DNA of 10,469 nt from an uncultured Clostridia bacterium (GTDB lineage: Bacteria; Bacillota; Clostridia; Peptostreptococcales; Anaerovoracaceae): positions 1-10,469 of the forward strand of contig CALDNM010000085.1 in assembly GCA_937915045.1 (NCBI GenBank), in the 5' to 3' direction. The translations under genes and the position numbers were made by a program. Of the stretch, positions 7,117 through 10,469 are shown piece after piece; positions within the stretch are counted from its first letter, which is position 1; every line of letters starts with the position of its first letter. The notes under the pieces are model-generated. The model had not been told where the DNA came from. It did not search any database and saw only the letters and a list, made by a program, of their open reading frames with translations.

Positions 7117-10100
7117 TCAGTCGTTAGCTTTCATGGATTCCACCATGTCAATATTCCTTATCCTCCGCCGCATTATCAGATTCACCAAAAGCGTGAACAG
7201 TATCGTCAGTCCGGCCGCGTAGAAAAAGCTCGGCCACTCTATAGACTGCCCGAACATCACCGTATCGACCTCTACCGTCTTGATGATGAATTTATGCAGC
7301 CATACCCCGAGAGGCACACCGAATATCATTCCTATCACAGCCAGGATATTTATCTCTCTGAATATATACGAAAATACTTCTTTTTCATAAAACCCAAGGA
7401 CTTTTATCGTCGCGAGTTCTTTCTTTCTCTCGCATATGTTCACATTCGTAAGATTGTAAAGCACGATCATCGCGAGCGCACCGGCCGAGACTATCAGCAC
7501 ATATACGATATAGTTTATGCTCTTGACTGAATCCGCGAAGTTGGTCTTCACATAATCCGATGAGTATACATATGTCACCCTGGCACTCTTCAGAAGATCC
7601 GTCATGACGGTATCAGTGTCCGCCCCTTTCGCTTTCTTCACCAGAAGATCTTTATAAGCCGGCTGAGATCCCGATCCGCCTGCTTTTTTCACCGCGTCGA
7701 CGTAAATATTATTACTCAAATACAGATAACTTGCAACGTAATTTTCCGTTATCCCGGTTATTTTCACAGTAATGTCAGTATTGTTCCCAAGTGTTACAGT
7801 AAGGTCGCTGCCCTTTTTCAATCCGAGATTGTCCGCCATCTTCTCATTGATGACCGCGCTGTTATCATTAAATGTTATCTTGTCCCCGCTTTTCCTTTCG
7901 CGCATATTGACATACTTCGTGAAATCGGCAGTATCCTTCGGCACTCTCATAGTAATATCGTATTTCTTCCCGGCCGCCGACTTCGCGCTCACCGTATCAC
8001 TGTAGAAAGCGGTGTACGACTTCACCTCGTCCTTATTGCCAAGAGTCTTTGAAAGCGTACTGTCATCCGTCGTCCATTTCAAATTTGAAAGCTCCACTGT
8101 GTAATCGAAACTGAATAGTTCGTTATACTGCTTATTCACGATATCTCCAATAGAATCTCTTATCCCGAATCCGGCAAGCAGAAGCGCGAAACATCCCGCG
8201 ACTCCGATTATAGTCATAAGAAAACGCTTCTTGTATCTGAATATGTTCCTGCATGTGACTTTGTGTGTAAACGAAAGCCTGTTCCAGATAAATCCGATCT
8301 TTTCGAGCAGGATCCTCTTGCCCGAATCCGGTGCCTTCGGCAGCAGGAGCTGCGCCGGCTTTTCCTTCATCGTCTTCGCGCAGGCCCAGTAGGTCGTCCC
8401 CGCGGTCACAGCCACCATAACAACAGTGATGACGATGGCGTATGACCAGATGAACTGCACCTGCGTAGCCGGATGATTATACATCATCGTATAGGCATTC
8501 CCGATGATCTTCGGGAACGCGGCAAATCCGAAAACAAGTCCGATGACACATCCTATGATCGACGCCGAAAGCGCGTATGTCATATAGTACTGCAGTACTC
8601 TTCTCCTGCTGTATCCAAGAGATTTGAGCGTGCCGATCAGCTCCCTCTGTTCCTCTATCAGTCTCGTCATAGTAGTAAGCGCTACAAGGATCGCGACAAG
8701 GAAGAAGAACACAGGGAACACCTTCGCTACCGCCGCTACTTTTTCTACATCGCTTTTGTAATTTGAAAAACCGATGCTGTCGGTCCGGGACGAAAGATAC
8801 CACTTCGCGTTTTTGATCTTGTCGACTTTATCCTGCCCGTCCTGCAGTTTCTTCTTCGCTGACGTGAGAGACTTATCTGCTTTAGCCTTTGCCGCTTCAT
8901 AACTCTTTTCAGCGGCAGAGATCTTCACGGCTGACGCGGCGATCGTCGCTTCTGCCGAATCAAGTTTCGCTTCTGCCGATCTTATCTGTTTTCTAGCGGA
9001 AGATATCTGTGACCTGCCGCTCTTTATCTGTGTCCTTCCGCTGTCATAAGCTTCTATAGCCTGCTTCTGCTCGTCCGTTAGCTCAGCGCCTGAATCCCTG
9101 AGCTGTTTGAGCGCGTCTATCTGAGGCTCTATCTTGTCGAGTTCGGCCGATTTCTTATCGAGTTTCTTCGCCTGAGCATCCAGCTTTGCTGTTTTCGACT
9201 TCAGCATCGCTCTGGAAGCCTTTATTTTCGCTTTTGAGGCGTTTATTTCGTTTTTTCCTGCAGTTATACTACTTTTAGCGGAATCAAGCTGTAACGCCGT
9301 CTGAGCTTTCGCTTTTTCATACTTTTTCTTTGCTTTGTCGACCTTCTTCTGTGCCGCTCCGATCACGCTCCTGCTCCTGATCGAGCTCCTCTCTTTTCCA
9401 AGTGTCTTCAGTGAAGCCTCGTTATCAGATACCAGTTCACTGTAATCATCCGAAAAAGAGCTTATTTTTTTTGAGCCCTTCAGGATCACATACGCGTCAG
9501 TATATATCTTAGATCTGCAGTCGGATCTCGATATATATACCCCGAGCATAACCTTACCGTCACCCGCTGTAGTGATCTCACCATTCGCCGATTCAAACAG
9601 CGGAGACATCACTATGCCTACCACCTTGTATTTATTCCTGCTGTACGCTGACTTTACCTCAGAGAGATCTTTGTTATCTTTCGATATCGAAAGCGTCTCT
9701 CCGAGCTTATGCTTAGATGAATAGATATTCGCGACTTCGATCACACACTCGCCGCTGTTTTTCGGCCAGCGTCCCTTTTTCAGTTTCATCTTGTTTATGA
9801 AATCACCGTCATCACGTTTTGAAAAATCGTACGCTATGACTCTCGAAGTGTACTTTTCACTGTTCGAAACATCTTCCATAACAAGATCGCGCTGATAGAC
9901 CGGCATGACGATATCTGTACAGTCAGCTTTCTTCAGAGCACTGATATCGCTGTTCGTAAGACCCAGCGTCCCCTTGACATCGTAATCATAAGCGTTATAG
10001 GTATGATAATAATCGTTGGCCGTCTGTTCCATATCCGGAGTCGTCGAAAGAAGGCCGGCAAGAAAGCCGGCTCCAAGAGCGATTATGCAGAGGATGGCCA

Positions 10101-10161
10101 GGAACCTGCTCAGGCTCCCTCTTATGCTCCTCTTTACCATCTTCGAATAAGTTTTATTCAA
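7117..10161 (-). CDS. FtsX/MacB-type ABC transporter permease with long coiled-coil insert
   Basis: This 1014-residue membrane protein has about eight transmembrane segments (near 18-40, 477-499, 526-550, 571-592, 645-668, 880-905, 938-958 and 976-997). It contains two FtsX-type permease domains (about 480-600 and 885-1000), each with the ERKKELATIKVLGF-like cytoplasmic loop (residues 502-516 and 911-924). The first large extracytoplasmic region (41-476) holds a globular part and then a coiled coil of heptads at about 265-455. The second (669-879) is globular. Translation probably starts at the TTG at 10161, directly after the ATPase's TAA. The next ATG (10140, residue 8) is possible, but the residues from 1 on fit the family's usual start. 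The adjacent ATPase is its partner. Such complexes move lipids, peptides or proteins, or act mechanically on wall enzymes; the substrate here is unknown. Homologues of this size occur widely in Clostridia. Confidence 0.9.
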   Translation of the reverse strand: MNKTYSKMVKRSIRGSLSRFLAILCIIALGAGFLAGLLSTTPDMEQTANDYYHTYNAYDYDVKGTLGLTNSDISALKKADCTDIVMPVYQRDLVMEDVSNSEKYTSRVIAYDFSKRDDGDFINKMKLKKGRWPKNSGECVIEVANIYSSKHKLGETLSISKDNKDLSEVKSAYSRNKYKVVGIVMSPLFESANGEITTAGDGKVMLGVYISRSDCRSKIYTDAYVILKGSKKISSFSDDYSELVSDNEASLKTLGKERSSIRSRSVIGAAQKKVDKAKKKYEKAKAQTALQLDSAKSSITAGKNEINASKAKIKASRAMLKSKTAKLDAQAKKLDKKSAELDKIEPQIDALKQLRDSGAELTDEQKQAIEAYDSGRTQIKSGRSQISSARKQIRSAEAKLDSAEATIAASAVKISAAEKSYEAAKAKADKSLTSAKKKLQDGQDKVDKIKNAKWYLSSRTDSIGFSNYKSDVEKVAAVAKVFPVFFFLVAILVALTTMTRLIEEQRELIGTLKSLGYSRRRVLQYYMTYALSASIIGCVIGLVFGFAAFPKIIGNAYTMMYNHPATQVQFIWSYAIVITVVMVAVTAGTTYWACAKTMKEKPAQLLLPKAPDSGKRILLEKIGFIWNRLSFTHKVTCRNIFRYKKRFLMTIIGVAGCFALLLAGFGIRDSIGDIVNKQYNELFSFDYTVELSNLKWTTDDSTLSKTLGNKDEVKSYTAFYSDTVSAKSAAGKKYDITMRVPKDTADFTKYVNMRERKSGDKITFNDNSAVINEKMADNLGLKKGSDLTVTLGNNTDITVKITGITENYVASYLYLSNNIYVDAVKKAGGSGSQPAYKDLLVKKAKGADTDTVMTDLLKSARVTYVYSSDYVKTNFADSVKSINYIVYVLIVSAGALAMIVLYNLTNVNICERKKELATIKVLGFYEKEVFSYIFREINILAVIGMIFGVPLGVWLHKFIIKTVEVDTVMFGQSIEWPSFFYAAGLTILFTLLVNLIMRRRIRNIDMVESMKAND
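8875..9282 (-). repeat. Degenerate 21-bp (heptad) repeats encoding an antiparallel coiled-coil hairpin
   Basis: Two runs of seven-residue units lie within the permease. Residues 294-349 (SAKSSIT, AGKNEIN, ASKAKIK, ASRAMLK, SKTAKLD, AQAKKLD, KKSAELD, KIEPQID) form one arm. Residues 374-429 (SGRTQIK, SGRSQIS, SARKQIR, SAEAKLD, SAEATIA, ASAVKIS, AAEKSYE, AAKAKAD) form the other. They are joined by a turn at about 355-373. The units are clear in protein but degenerate in DNA. Confidence 0.8.
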
Positions 10162-10469
10162 TTACCACTCTATCCTTTCGATAGGTTCCGGCTCTTCATT
10201 GACCTCTGTTTTGACCGCCTGCCCGTTTTTTATGAAAATAGCTTTATCCGCCATAGGTATGATCGCCTGATTATGCGTTATGACTATGACTGTCTTTCCG
10301 GTGTTCTTGCAAGTGTCATACAGCAGCTGAAGTATAGTCTTTCCAGTGTTGTAATCAAGAGCGCCCGTAGGTTCATCGCAAAGCAGCACTTTTGGATTCT
10401 TCGCGAGAGCGCGCGCTATTGCTACTCTCTGCTGCTCGCCTCCCGATAACTGAGCCGGGAAATTATTCA
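10162..10469 (-). CDS. ABC transporter ATPase, MacB/LolD type (5' part outside window)
   Basis: The frame is open to the right edge; the last 101 residues are visible from base 10467 leftwards. The ABC signature LSGGEQQRVAIARALA (visible residues 7-22) is followed by Walker B LLCDEPTGALD (28-38) and the H-loop histidine in VIVITHN (His65). Walker A and the Q-loop lie beyond the window. A GTG at 10389 is inside Walker B and is not a start. The GEQQRVAIARAL and DEPTGALD wording is typical of the MacB/LolD group that pairs with FtsX-type permeases. The TAA stop (10164-10162) is immediately followed by the permease's TTG, so the two are probably translationally coupled and form one complex. The ATPase acts on the cytoplasmic membrane face. 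Confidence 0.93.
   Translation of the reverse strand, partial: NNFPAQLSGGEQQRVAIARALAKNPKVLLCDEPTGALDYNTGKTILQLLYDTCKNTGKTVIVITHNQAIIPMADKAIFIKNGQAVKTEVNEEPEPIERIEW

Noticed and set aside
8473..8803. Overlapping open frames on both strands within the permease
   Set aside because: Both are out-of-frame readings of the first FtsX domain, whose own frame is continuous and well conserved.
10003..10449. 148-residue plus-strand open frame over the permease and ATPase junction
   Set aside because: It is antisense to the conserved ABC signature and Walker B region and shows no family motif.

Overview
The window looks like an ordinary chromosomal segment of an anaerobic Firmicute, most likely class Clostridia. 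The reasons are the balanced base composition, strong GGAGG-type ribosome binding sites, TTG starts, an Elp3-like short radical SAM protein, the ACT/UPF0210 gene pair, an MGDG-synthase-type glycosyltransferase and a large FtsX-type permease with a coiled-coil insert. The family and genus cannot be fixed from the sequence alone. Coding density is very high, no gene-free stretch exceeds about 120 bases, and I see no tRNA, rRNA, CRISPR array, insertion sequence or phage gene.

Left part (1-3898, plus strand): the 3' majority of an Elp3-like radical SAM gene, cut by the window edge, is followed by a small ACT-domain protein (UPF0237) and the UPF0210/DUF711 protein. This pair ends at a clean intrinsic terminator (2717-2742). 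A separate gene for an MGDG-synthase/UgtP-like lipid glycosyltransferase follows, with its own leader and ribosome binding site.

Right part (10469-3910, minus strand): one tightly packed gene series reads leftwards. It runs from an ABC ATPase (5' end outside the window) to a 1014-residue FtsX-type permease, a shikimate-kinase-like P-loop kinase, a TM1586-type nitroreductase, and a seven-helix membrane protein with a degenerate GGDEF domain and an EAL domain. The junctions are 0, 20 and 12 nt, then an 11-nt overlap, so co-transcription and translational coupling are likely. The two gene series converge at about 3900, with only 11 nt between stop codons and an inverted repeat that overlaps the EAL gene's stop.

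How the genes may work together: the ATPase and permease form one exporter or membrane-remodelling complex of the MacB/FtsX class. The kinase-like, nitroreductase and EAL proteins share the transcript but have no obvious common pathway. The points most worth a second look are the EAL protein (GGDEF signature lost, EAL catalytic residues kept), the kinase-like protein (shikimate-binding arginine absent), and the heptad-repeat hairpin of the permease. I found no convincing sign of a wholly new system.
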